From contig JACTAT010000290.1 of assembly GCA_014526335.1 (NCBI GenBank), forward strand, positions 237,201 to 301,200: a stretch of DNA of 64,000 bases, in the 5' to 3' direction. This DNA comes from Chrysaora quinquecirrha. Taxonomy: Eukaryota > Cnidaria > Scyphozoa > Semaeostomeae > Pelagiidae. Under the pieces are notes generated by a model. The model had not been told where the DNA came from. It ran no database searches and saw only the letters and a list, made by a program, of their open reading frames with translations. Each line of letters begins with the position of its first letter. Position 1 is the first letter of the stretch. Of this stretch, positions 20,095-30,643 are shown in pieces. A program made the translations under genes and the position numbers.

Positions 20095-20648
20095 CTGATC
20101 GAGAACCAAAAGAAGGATGGTGTTACTAATAGTCTTGTTACCTGCGAAGGGGGGGGGATTCCTAACTTATTTTTGGATAGGGTGGTGCTTAAAAGCAAGT
20201 GTCAGCATTTAAAGTAAACAAAAATAGGACTGTTTATTAAGACCTTTTGGGTGGCACGTCCCCAGTACCAAAACTACAGTAAGGACGCCCCCCCCCTACC
20301 TGGCTAACGATAAACGTGAGTAACTGAAACTCGGGGTGCAGCAACAGGCCAGGAGCAATACAATAACATGCAACAACAATCTGACGACGTCGAACTTCAG
20401 TCAGTGAGGCCCTTTTACCAATTATGGAATAAGTCTAATGAAAGGAAAGACGTCATGCACATGCCTGTTCATGCAAATTTCTAGCTGCAGTACATTCATT
20501 GGCTTCATTACTCTAAGTCTAAAGTTGAATAGAATTGCTGCACAGGGATGTGGATTGGTTTCTCTTAGACAGAACAACTGTAAAGGCAGTTTGAAGGGGA
20601 ATGCGAAAACTATTCAAATTCAAGCAAGAAATTATAGTGTAAACTCAC

Positions 20649-20787
20649 CTTCTTCTGTCACCCTGCGACTCGGAAAGCTCATCGTTGATAAAGGAATTAT
20701 CCTGATCATCGTCATCATCATCGTCACCACCGTCGTCATCATACTCATCATCGCGACAAGCGTCTTCAAATGTGTGCTGAACCTCAA
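20649..20787 (-). CDS. Gene 2, acidic Asp-rich exon (unit 1)
   Basis: It reads EVQHTFEDACRDDEYDDDGG followed by an Asp run, then FINDELSESQGDRR, and is spliced at a CAG acceptor and a GTGAGT donor. The unit-A counterpart is 38710-38904 (PFISDE, GSEEEGEDDETDED). Such acidic tracts are usually disordered. Confidence 0.65.
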
Positions 20788-20904
20788 CTGTAAACGAAAG
20801 TAAAATTATTGACGGACACTGCAAAATGAAATGATAAGGCTAGAATAACAATAACTAGAACAAGAACAGCAAAAACAGGGACAACAACAGCAAAATAATT
20901 CTAT

Positions 20905-21390
20905 TTTCCATCATAGTGTTCATAATAGTATGATGATTATGATGACGATAATAACGGTTACAATGTAATTGCTGGTAAAAAGTAGCTCTCAATCATTGTC
21001 GATTGTACTTAGAGTAGCACGTGAATTAAGCGTTGATGTTGAACTCGATTTTTTGAGTACAGCAGCAGCATAGATGATTTGCTGTTTCCACGGAATGAAT
21101 GTTAATTTTTTGTCCTACATGTATACTTATTATCGAATATTGTTGTTTCTCATTCCATCTTAGTGTTGATAATAGTATGATGATTATGATGACGATAATA
21201 ACGGTTACAATGTAATTGCTGGTAAAAAGTAGCTCTCAATCATTGTCGATTGTACTTAGAGTAGCACGTGAATTAAGCGTTGATGTTGCACTCAATTTTT
21301 GAGTACAGCAGCAGCATCGATGTTTTGTTTTTTGCACCAATTGAATGTTAGTTTTTCGTCTTACATGTATAATTATTATTGAATAGTACA
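20905..21390. repeat. Direct tandem duplication, 247-bp unit, two copies
   Basis: AATAGTATGATGATTATGATG to the end of the unit occurs at 20905-21151 and 21152-21390. The first 130 bases are almost identical and the rest is diverged. It lies in a gene-2 intron. Confidence 0.85.
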
Positions 21391-21854
21391 AAATCCGAAA
21401 ATTATATGCATGCCTTATATCTGTTAGTTTCTTTGTTTGTCAGAGTGTGTGAAGTTATCGCGATTGTAGCTATACAGTCATTTTTGATCGATTTCGGGTA
21501 ATCGTTTATGTTTTGCTACTTCGTGCGTCGTGAAGCGCCATTAAAGCGGCATTATAGCTGAGCCGTTTACCGTGCATGCACCAGCCCCTAACCAAGGTAT
21601 GTTTGGCGAAACCGGTTTCATTACGAAATCAGGCAGCGGAAAAGCCTGCCTATCTCGCCTGATTATCTCTTTGAAAGGAGGTAATGTAAAGCACGTCCCT
21701 GAGCCCGAATAAAGCTACTTTTTTGTTGGTTGGTGGCAGTAAGTTGCCCCTGCCACGTGTACATCGAATAAGCATTGGTTAAGGGCGAAAGCATGCACAG
21801 TGTTATGCAATTCATGCAAGCAAAAAAGTTCAGTAAAGTAGAGAGATTTCGTAC

Positions 21855-21908
21855 CTTTTCGCTTTGTCCCTTTTGACTTTGAATTATGCTCCGACTGCTC
21901 TTCAGTGT
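21855..21908 (-). CDS. Gene 2, 54-nt phase-1 exon (unit 1)
   Basis: After CAATTTTTCAG it reads DTEEQSEHNSKSKGTKRK and ends at AAAAG|GTACGA. The length is a multiple of three and it is the same length as the unit-A exon at 50092-50145. Confidence 0.5.
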
Positions 21909-22039
21909 CTGAAAAATTGAATTTCATATTTTACTGTACGGAACAAAACGATGAAAATAAACGCAGAAGGCTAAATTGGCAAAATTTGCTATAAAAGCTT
22001 GCAATAAAGAAAGACATTGAAGGACCCTATCTGCCGGTG

Positions 22040-22165
22040 GAGAGGGAGTGCTATTGGGGAGGGGGGAATCAAATGCCCTGCAAATATGACCCTCAGGATT
22101 TGAACCTATCTCTGCCGGGGGAGAGGGCTATGGGGGAGGGGGGAATCAAATAATGCAACATCTAC
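22040..22165. repeat. Short direct repeat with G-rich core
   Basis: CTATCTGCCGG...GGAGAGGG and GGGGAGGGGGGAATCAAAT occur twice, about 80 bases apart. Non-coding. Confidence 0.6.
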
Positions 22166-22369
22166 AGTAGACAAGTCACGATATCACGATAGAAGACGCC
22201 TTTTACATACATCAACTCGTCTTTTGAAGATCTTTCAAATGAAACAATGTGAAATTTGTTTCAACATGATATCATATCACTTTGTAACCTTTCATAACTA
22301 TGGCGGACCATATATCTTTATTTTTAATGCAAGGTATGAAAATTTTTGAGAAACAAATAAGATTTGATT

Positions 22370-23060
22370 TAGGGGGAGGCTGGAAACGTACAAAATTGAT
22401 TTAAAGTGATGCTGTACAGACAGATTTGATAAAAGTAAGAAGTAAGAACGATTTGCAACAAACCTGATGACTCCATCTCTCCTTCTGACGTCTCTGCTTG
22501 TTCTGAAAGATAAAAAGCGAAGCCAGTCAACATCGACGCTTTGCAAAGAGCTTGTAAGGTAGGTAGAAGCACATTCCGTCTGCTCTCTAGCCGATAGTAG
22601 GGAGCAAGGAATAGCAAGGGGGGCGTTGGAAAAATTGCCAAAAGAAGATGCGTCAATCTGTTGCACAAAAGGACGAAACGCCTTTTCCAGGTAGAATCTG
22701 CATCACCTAGTGGCAGTTTGCATGGAGTTCAGTTTTCACGTCAGATGGTAATTTCTGATAGAGTTGGGGAAGAGGGGGGGTGGTAAAAATGTATACAAGC
22801 GATGTAAAGTGATTCTGTACAAATAGAGTTTACAAAAAGTAAGAAGTAAGAATTATTTGCAACAAACCTGATGACTCCATCTCTGTTGCCGTCTGCTGTG
22901 TGGCTTGATCCTCCCCAGTGACTGCCGTCTCTGGTTGCTCTGTTAAATGAAATGTGAAGCAAGTCAACATCGACACTTATTGAAAATAGCTCGTAAGATA
23001 GGTAGAAGTGCACTGCACTGCACATTCTAGTCGCTGCTGGTAGGGAGCAAGGAATAGCCA
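22370..23060 (-). repeat. Tandem duplication carrying a gene-2 exon (404-bp period)
   Basis: Two copies (about 22370-22640 and 22774-23060) share intron sequence and an exon. Exon 22464-22502 (39 nt) reads EQAETSEGEMESS and exon 22868-22939 (72 nt) reads EQPETAVTGEDQATQQ then TATEMESS. Both start in the same phase after a CAG acceptor and end TCATCAG|GTTTGT. The second copy has 11 extra codons. Confidence 0.75.
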
Positions 23061-24276
23061 AGGGAAGGGGCTTGGAAGTATTGCTAAATTAAAGTATACA
23101 GCCAATGTTACAGTTTTACGCATTTTACGCAGTGGAAGAAGTCGAGAAAGTTTCTACTCCATCAAATGCTGAAGAAAACAACACGTTATTCGATTTTATT
23201 TTCTATCTTGTTGCCACACGCCAGTTTGCATGGATTTTGAAAATTATATGGCCAAATGTGGAAGTATAGTTGTCGCTTCTTTTCGCTTCTGCCTTGCGCT
23301 GCGCTGCATGCATCATTCACTCTCTGTTTGCCAAAAAGGCACGACGCCAAGCGAAGCCAGGTAAGTGGTCGAAGTTTCTCCTGTGAGCTGTGGCCAAGCG
23401 CTCATGCCCTCTCCAAAACCTCTTTATCTTTTACGCACATACGTTTACCCTACTTTCGTGTAAAAATCTAGCTTGTTGCCGCCTATTTACAGCCTGGATA
23501 GGTAGATACATTCGACTATTTCAGTCAGTTAAATAAGTTAAATAAACTCCATCCCAAAAAGCAAGGCGCCCTTTTCCCAGGGGGTCTGTTACGTGGTTTT
23601 GCCCCCTGCTTTCTCTAAAGAGGGGAGGGGAGGGAGAAAAGAGTGCACGACCACGCACATGCCACTCACCCGTGCAGGAAGAAATTCGAGGAGGAAGGGA
23701 AGGTCAGCCATTGCTTGCAAATAGTAAGTGAATTTGTTGCCATTATTTGTTGCTTTTTACATGGCATCTGCTTTCTACCTTGTTGCAAAAAACGCTTAGG
23801 AACTAAGAAAGCCAAATGGCGTGTTTGTTGGCTGCAACGTTTTTTGGGGCGTTATGGCCTTTGGCTCCCATATGTGGCCTTTTGGCCTTGCTCACCACCC
23901 GCTGCTGCTTGGCTGGCTTCCTGTCTGCAGTTGATTCACAGACAGCAAACAAGCAAGCAGCAAGCCTATATGCTATAAATTTCCTCTCAAGAACACATGG
24001 CTTCAGTTTCAGTTTGCCCGTTTGCTATTATTCTGCATCGATTTCTCACCAACTTGTGTCACCCCCTACACCCTCTACCCTTTACGATATACAGCCTTCT
24101 CAAAAATGCACCGTAAAATGCATTTCACCGCAACAAGAAGGGCTTCATGCTCGTTGGTGAACTTTCGTTTCTGAGATACTAGCAAACGTTTTCACCAAAA
24201 TTTCAGCCTTGTGTTTCTTGCAAAGGTTGTTCTGATTTAAGACAAACTAAAAAATCGATCTTTCTATCTAGTCTAG
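23061..24276. other. Intronic or intergenic stretch, no supported coding
   Basis: Open frames at 23643-24160 are Cys/Leu-rich, lack conserved motifs and show no homologous counterpart in the other units, so they are not called. Confidence 0.4.
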
Positions 24277-24405
24277 GGGCAATTCACTCTTTATAGAAAA
24301 GGTGCACGAGATTGTTATGCAAGCAAAAGGATTTGCGAGGGATTTCCGTGAAAACAATAGGTTTTCTAGATAGGGCGTGCGTGCGAGATTTTCAAGGAGT
24401 GAATC
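24277..24405. mobile_element. Small hairpin MITE-like element
   Basis: GGGGCAATTCACTC at the left and GAGTGAATCGCCC at the right are inverted repeats, and pairing continues imperfectly inward (ACGAGATT against GCGAGATTTTC). Sequence related to it occurs at about 8998-9085 in the other orientation, showing it is a dispersed repeat. Confidence 0.6.
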
Positions 24406-24830
24406 GCCCGCACTCCTATCTAGTGCATATTGCAATTACTTGAATAAGTAGGATTTAGCGTTTGCTCTCACGGCAATGTCTTTACTACAAACAAATGAAT
24501 AGATAATATACACAGATTACTACTGCCTGCTCGCAAAGCTAAATCAATTGGGTGCGCAATTCTAGATTTTGTTGTTCCTTCACAAATGACCATTCAATTC
24601 AATATCATCGCTGTCAAACCTTATTGTCCTGCCCGCAACGTATCACGTGACTAACTAAAATAGTACGCACCGCCGTATTATATGAACGTAGTAAAATATG
24701 AACCAGACGAAATATGTACCAGACGATCAACGAAATAGGGCAGCAGCGATTTACGAAATACGGCATATGCAAAAATTAAGGCAGCTGTAAAACCAACCTA
24801 TTGCCAATCTATAGGTGAAAGAGCGCTTAC

Positions 24831-24945
24831 CTTGCATCGTAATATCTTCACCGTATTCCATGACTTCTTCTTCTTCATCAAATATGACTTCTGCTCGTCG
24901 TCGACGTTGTCGAGTTTTCCTTAAACTCTCTACCCCATCCCCTTC
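24831..24945 (-). CDS. Gene 2, basic-plus-acidic 5' exon (unit 1)
   Basis: It reads ESLRKTRQRRRRAEVIFDEE, then EEVMEYGEDITMQ and a CAAG|GTAAGC donor. The Arg-rich run could be a nuclear localisation signal. No ATG is in frame back to the TGA near 24955, so either an upstream exon exists or the start is lost. Confidence 0.5.
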
Positions 24946-26175
24946 TCTATTTATTCAGTTTGTACCCCTCTATTGAAATGTGGGCAGTTCGGGCTCTTTG
25001 TCAACACCTATTGTTCGTCTCGAAAGGCTTTAATTGCCGTGAAATACAGCCCTTTCATCCGCAAGTCGGGCATGGCAGGTATCGAAAGTCACAAGCCCTT
25101 CGAAAGCAGGATCTAGCAACATTGTTCTCATTCATTATCCCTCACCTGCTGCTACATTCTGGTAAGAATTTCAATTAATATTACTTTCTACTCTATTCAT
25201 CGCAAGCACACGCCTAAAAACCCACGACCACAACACCCAACATTCCTGCTCGGCTCGCTTCCCTTCAGTTCCTTCCCCCATGCATGATGTAATTTCACAT
25301 TATTGGAAAATTGTAGTGTCCAAAAATATATAACAACTACTCGATTTCGCCTGCCTGCCCTATCCTCCTTTTCATCCACACTCACTCACTCACTCACTAC
25401 AAAATAACATTTCGCCATGCCATTTCAACAAGCAAACGGCAAACTCGCCTCGCCGCCATCACATCAGGCCATGCCTCGCTCGTGCCCAAAGTCTCACTTC
25501 TTCCCCTCCAAATTCTCTCTCTTTAAAACATCATTTTCTTCACTTTTAAAGTTATTATTATCAATATCACAAATGTACTCAAACTCGCCGCGCCGCGCAC
25601 TACATGTCACTGTATCAATTTTTCCCCATCAAGGTTTTCACATTTTCCACCACATACCCGACACCCGAGCAGTTTTTTTCTCATCTTTTCCTAACGCACT
25701 TCCTCATTTTTTCACAACAACTTCTATCTGCATACTTCCGCTCAAAAGTGCTATTTTGACCCAATTTTAGTTTGAAAACTTTCCTAGAAGTTTCTTAATT
25801 TAACTAAAGTTTCTTAATTCCTTTCTCCTTGTTCTAAAATTGTCTTTACTTTTGGGGTGTCCAGTTCTAGGTTTCTTATAAACCGGTATCTTATAAAAAA
25901 ACGTGGGGACTCAAACATTTTTTTAAAATAACTGCACAATAAGCAACTAGGGCTAAGAATAAGGTTAAGAAAGCTTTCTTGGCATACATCATTGCCAATT
26001 TGTCAATTAGATTGAAAAGCTAGAAAAGCACAAGACAAAAATTGATTCTGCAAGCGCTGAAATACTAGATATGTCAAGCAAGTTGCTTATGAAAAACAGT
26101 ACTATATACAATTTCTTGTTTATTCCCAATTGACTACGATTTATCAATGCAGTGAATGCCGATTGTAGTTAAAGA
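24946..26175. other. Unit-1 right flank, no supported gene
   Basis: AT- and CT-rich sequence with a short ACTC run (25380-25397). Several TTTCTTAA/GTTTCTTA motifs occur at 25780-25880. The open frame at 25417-25770 follows low-complexity composition and has no motif. Confidence 0.4.
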
Positions 26176-26179
26176 AAAG

Positions 26180-26295
26180 AAGGCCTAACCTGTTGCAGTT
26201 TCTTGTTGCATGACCGCAAACCTGTTGCATCAATGCAACAGGTTGACAAACACGTTGCATCATTGCAACAGGTTCTTGGTTAGGGCTAGGGTTGA
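26180..26295. repeat. GTTGCA palindrome cluster with two degenerate TTAGGG units (first copy)
   Basis: A perfect palindrome at 26219-26244 has 12-bp arms AACCTGTTGCAT and ATGCAACAGGTT around CA. A half-matching ACGTTGCAT...ATTGCAACAGG pair follows, then TTAGGGCTAGGG. The whole block recurs at 27316-27440. Confidence 0.85.
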
Positions 26296-27315
26296 TTAAG
26301 AAAATCCTAGGAAAGTTTTCGAACTAAAATTGGGCCAAAAATTAAGCAACTTTTTGGATTTAACAATACATTTTCATGTTTCTTCCCAATTGAATACGAT
26401 TTATCAATGCAGTGAATGCCCACATGCCCATTAGCAGCACCAGAATCGATATTTCATTTCCCGTCTGGTACGTACTCTCTATACGGGTAGCCTAAGATTT
26501 TCGCTCGAAAATTTCCAAGTCTCCGAATCCAAATTTTGGACACGACAGGAAACTTCCACAGGGTTACAAGAGAAAATTATGTCAATAACTCAATTGTCCA
26601 ATCAAGAATGGTCTGTGGTGCAATAATTTCTCCACTCTACTTTTCTTGCCCAGGCATGTTCTGTCTAAATTGTCATCAAGCATTATCATAATGACCTTTT
26701 AAATTGGATTTTGGCCTTTTTTCAATGATATTTTGGCCTTTTGCCTTGCTTTTAAGGTGTTTTTCACTTGAGTGTTTAATTTGCCTTTTCAAATTCAATA
26801 AAACATTTTGTGAGATCTTTATGTCTTTATTAAAAGGATGATTGTATCTTTAAACAAACTTCACTGTGGAAAAGATCTTACGAGAGGATTTTCCAGGATT
26901 TTGATGAAAAGAATGTTTTTACCCGCGAAGGTGCAAGAGAATAATTCCCCAGGAAGGAATCACCCCTCGGAAACAAAACCATTTGCCAACGAAACAGTTT
27001 CATTCAGTTCATGGGGTGAATTGGATATCTTTCCGTCTTGAAGGACAGGAAAAAGTTTTGCAAAGCCAAAAGCTCGAAGTTGTGCAGCCTTGTTCTGAAA
27101 ACCACTCGATTTCACCTGCTTGACGATGAAAACAAACATGGAACCCGCACAGCCTGCAGTGGAATGGTTTCTTTTTCTGCCATCGAAGTTTGACTTGTCG
27201 TTGCAGCTCCTTGTTTTCTAGGTAAGCTTTTATTTTCTAGCAGGTAATCTCTACCGGTTGCAGTTTAAAGAGAACAGGGTTTTTGGTTTCCCCACTTGTT
27301 CTATGACTGCAACGA
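26296..27315. other. Spacer between the two GTTGCA clusters
   Basis: No gene is supported. At 26558-26572 it contains ACAGGGTTACAAGAG, a single copy of the core that is tandemly repeated at the other two unit junctions. Confidence 0.5.
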
Positions 27316-27471
27316 ATTAAGGAAAGGAAGGCCTAACGTGTTGCAGTTTCTTGCTGCATGATCACAAACCTGTTGCATCAATGCAACAGGTTGACAAACA
27401 CGTTGCGTGATTGCAACAGGTTCTAGGTTAGGGTTAGTGTTAGGGTTAGGGTTAGGGTTAGGGTTAGGGTT
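27316..27471. repeat. GTTGCA palindrome cluster and TTAGGG array, left end of unit A
   Basis: The 12-bp-arm palindrome recurs at 27367-27392 identically, and the array 27426-27471 has about seven TTAGGG units, one of them TTAGTG. From the last TTAGGG rightwards (TTTTTAACTGCTGTCTTTGA) the sequence is almost identical to unit B from 53780, while sequence to the left is different. The TTAGGG array is therefore the homology boundary. Confidence 0.9.
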
Positions 27472-28400
27472 TTTAACTGCTGTCTTTGATTCATGTTTTA
27501 CAAAGTATTATGTAACTAACTAATTTCAAGGACAAGGTCGACATTTCCACTTGGTACCTTGTGAATAATGGCCATTTGTATTCCTTTATCGAACATAGTT
27601 ATTAAATTATTGGTATGTCTCTTTTTTTGACTCAGGCAGACTGCTTATATTTGCAGTTTTTTCTGTTTTTCTCGTATCAGGCTTGACTTTAGCAATAACG
27701 ATGATTGAAAGAAGACTTGCAGTTTCTCCTTGCCATTAAAAAGCAACAGTTGGGAATAATTATATATGCAATAAGAGTCTCGCACTTGGCTTTGTCTTCA
27801 TGCAGTGCATGAATGTAGTAAGTACAGATATTACGTTTAGAATTAGCTGACTAATTATGTGAAGGTTGCACAATGGCCACAGTTACCAATAAGGTATTAT
27901 AAATGAACCTTTCAAGAAAAACGTCTACCCTACCATAAATAATCTATAACTCATATGATTTATCAAATGAATGTTTATTGTAGACATAGATATATTCAAA
28001 TGACTATTGTAAAATGGAATTATTCAATTTACTATTGTAAAAATAGAGATATTAAGAATAGCTGTTTACTGTAAAAATAGAAATATTAAAATAACTGTTT
28101 ATTATAAAAATGGAAATATTAAAATAACTTTTTATTGTAAAAGTGGAAATATTAAAATAACTGTTTATTGTAAATATTAACATATACGTTGAGAACAACA
28201 CATTCTTTGGCTTCAACTTAGCATACATTGATAATCAAAGTTCTTCAAATATTCAAATAACTGTTTATTGTAAATATGGAAATATTAAAATAACTGTTTG
28301 TTGTAAAAATAGAATTATTCAAATAACTGTTTATTGTAAATATTAACATATACGTTGAGAACAACACATTCTTTGGCTTCAACTTAGCATACATTGATAA
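27472..28400. other. 3' flank of unit-A YR gene with AT-rich tandem repeats
   Basis: From about 27960 to 28345 a unit of roughly 30 bp (AAATATTAAAATAACTGTTT, then ATTGTAAA) is repeated about ten times. A longer block ending at the YR stop region (AACATATACGTTGAGAACAA ...) is also duplicated at 28160-28250 and 28325-28410. Unit B has a shorter version at 54295-54510. Confidence 0.7.
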
Positions 28401-29425
28401 TCAAAGTTCTTCTTGTGCTTCTTCTTCTTCTTCTTCATGTCTATTGACATAGGCATGGAATTTCCCCTTCGGTGTCCTCAGAACGTAGCTGTTTTCTCCA
28501 TCCATATGAACCACATCGATGGGATGCACGATTGAGGCCACACTTGATCTCTGTATGGCATATACAGCTCACCTCCATTTTCGCCTGTTGATATCCCCAG
28601 TGCTTTTGTTGTAGTTTTGTTCATGTGATCAGCAGCTTTGCTTATTTTCGTTACCGAGTCCATGTTGTCGTATCTGAGACGCTGCATACGTAATGAGTGA
28701 CTCATCAATCTTGCAACAGACTGTCTGATGTCTTCATTTTTGCCTGTCGTTGTCAGCCAATTGACAAGTGACTTTCTGAGAGTAGTTGTCGTGAACACAA
28801 GATTTCCATTGTGCTGTTTAAATGATCTACAGAGGTAACGTGAGAATTCTGCTGATACCTGGAATGCATCACCAGATGCTTGACCCAGTAGCTTCTTTCA
28901 GTGATCTGCGATATATATCCTGAGATGGCGATCAACTTACTCGTACTCACTCACCCTTATCTTGTTACTGCCATACGTTCTCTCCATCTTGAACTTGTAT
29001 ATTACCATGTCAGTGGTGCCATCGTCATTCAAAGTTATCCAGTTGCTCTGTTGATCTATTGGTGTCTTCCCATATGCAATGCGAAGCCTCATCATGTCCA
29101 GGTTTCTAGACGGATTGATTGTAGTAAAAATCAATAATATAAGGAAGTCATGATACAGCCGTGACCTGCTATTCTTTTCGGCGGTGTCCATGTGCAAGTC
29201 AATCTTTTCTTTCATCACTCTGAGAGTTTCTAATACCAGCTCCCATTCGAAACAACGCTTCTTGTCCTGTGTAGGGTCCTTTTTCTTCAGCTCCAGATTA
29301 TAAAGACTCTGTGGAAAAAGGATAAACAACTTCAATTCTGATTCTCCAGATATATGTCATTAAGTTCAGTAAAAGTCAACAGCACGAAACATCGTACAAG
29401 ATTTCTAAATGTACAGTTTACATAC

Positions 29426-30002
29426 CTGGAGCTGTTTTTGAAGATTGCGAAGCTCCGAAATCTCAGGTACATCTTCCCATTTCCCATTCAGTGTACTGTT
29501 CCTTATATTATACTTTGCAAGTGCAATCAGACTTTGTACATAATTTGCTACAGTGCCACTGCACTTCTGATTTGCTAGCTGTTCAACAAAGCCACATGCT
29601 AGGTTCTTATCCATGACATCTTCCAAGTTTCCAGGTCTATTTTCGACTTCTTCAATGAATTTCATGAATTCCTTTATATGTCTAACATGCTTGCTTACTG
29701 TGCTTTGGGCTATATGTACTGTTGGCCTACTTGGATTCACGGCCTTTCTGTAGAAACTGGTGACCTGTTGCAACTCCATCTCCAGTTCATGTATAAGTTT
29801 GATAGGAGCTGCCCTTCTTCTTTTACTACTTTTGCAATCCAGCGATTCGTTATTTTCATCTTGCTGCTCCCCATGTTCAGTAACGGCGCTTGCAGCACTT
29901 GGAGTGATGGATGAGCACTTAGTTGAAGGCACGTGAGAGGAGGCTACAGCCCCAATGTCAGGGATGGCCTGCTGCTTTGTCGGTTGCATTAAGTAGACAC
30001 TC
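29426..30002 (-). CDS. YR exon E4: core-binding-like domain (unit A)
   Basis: The exon is fully open. It begins SVYLMQPTKQQAIPDIGAVA and has a basic cluster (KSSKRRRAAPIK), then helical segments typical of an N-terminal YR core-binding domain. It ends LRNLQKQLQ at a CAG|GTATGT donor. In unit B the same exon has a TAA where unit A has a Gln codon (GFVEQ). Confidence 0.7.
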
Positions 30003-30321
30003 CTGAAGATAAAGTAATTCATTATGCTATGTTATTGAGTCGTTTTCCAGAAGCTTACAGATTTGCAAAATAATTACACCAACGAAGCCCTGAATGATGG
30101 GGCAAAATATTAGCATAAACTTCTGAGCTTTTAATTGCTTCATTCTCTCTTCATTTTGCAGCGTTTCTGCTTCACCCTTTTATTTTATACTGTTCGCCGC
30201 AAGATTCTAAAGATCGGACGGGACAGAGGGCAACTCGTGGCCTTTTCTTTCAATCTTCCATTTGCATAATAATATTGTTATCACATTTGCACTCATATCA
30301 ATTTTAAAATTAAATACTCAC

Positions 30322-30519
30322 CACGAGTCATTTGTCGTTTTCCCCTCTTCTTGACAAGTCTCCGCCGGCAACAGACACGAGGCTAGTGATTCTTTGTCTA
30401 TCTTCTCAGTCAGACTTGAGTTGATGGATGAACACAAATTGGATGGCACGTGCGAGGGGGCTACAGCCCCAATGTCAGGGATGACCTGCTGCTCTTTGGG
30501 GTGCATCACGGAAACACTC
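30322..30519 (-). CDS. YR exon E3: product of an internal duplication (unit A)
   Basis: Its start (SVSVMHPKEQQVIPDIGAVA, then PSHVPSNLCSSI) copies the start of E4, and its end (ESLASCLLPAETCQEEGKTT, then NDSW|GTGAGT) copies the end of E2. The flanking introns are also similar. It is the hybrid expected from a tandem duplication spanning an intron. The same exon is in unit B. Confidence 0.75.
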
Positions 30520-30643
30520 CTGAAGAGAAAGAAATTCATTATGCTATGCCATTGAGACATTTTGCTGAAGCTTACAGCTATGCGAAATGACCCTGTTATT
30601 AGAACGATTTGTACAGATGTTTCTTTTATATTTCAACACTTAC

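Larger units (their letters stand above)
17559..24945 (-). pseudogene. Gene 2 of unit 1: conserved multi-exon protein of unknown family
   Basis: Exons in transcript order are about 24945-24831, 22939-22868, 22502-22464, 21908-21855, 20787-20649, 20094-19279, 18924-about 18360, about 18360-18147 and 18042-17559. Early exons are short, acidic and bounded by consensus splice sites. The large exon (19279-20094) holds the best conserved block. The later exons match the order, size and sequence of those in units A and B. I recognise no known domain. A one-base frame change is needed near 18360-18380, where the other units have an intron. The last exon ends at a consensus donor (CTCC|GTAAGT), so a further 3' exon may exist. 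The parallel copies in units A and B show that it travels with the recombinase. Confidence 0.6.
9478..27425 (-). mobile_element. Unit 1: two-gene tyrosine-recombinase element, diverged copy
   Basis: The unit runs from the TTAGGG array at its left to the array of unit A. It contains the YR gene (10200-12151), an intergenic stretch with an inserted LINE (14686-16.72 kb), gene 2 (17559-24945), and a right flank with GTTGCA palindromes. Without the LINE and TA tract it is about 15.8 kb. It resembles A and B at protein level in both genes but not at nucleotide level. The right boundary is uncertain: I place it at the next TTAGGG array by analogy, having found no terminal inverted repeat. Mobility is inferred from the recombinase, repetition and unit structure. 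Confidence 0.5.

Noticed and set aside
23643..24160. Two overlapping plus-strand frames rich in Cys and Leu
   Set aside because: No motif, no splice context and no counterpart in other units.
25417..25770. 117-codon plus-strand frame
   Set aside because: Composition follows the local CT-rich sequence; no recognisable domain.
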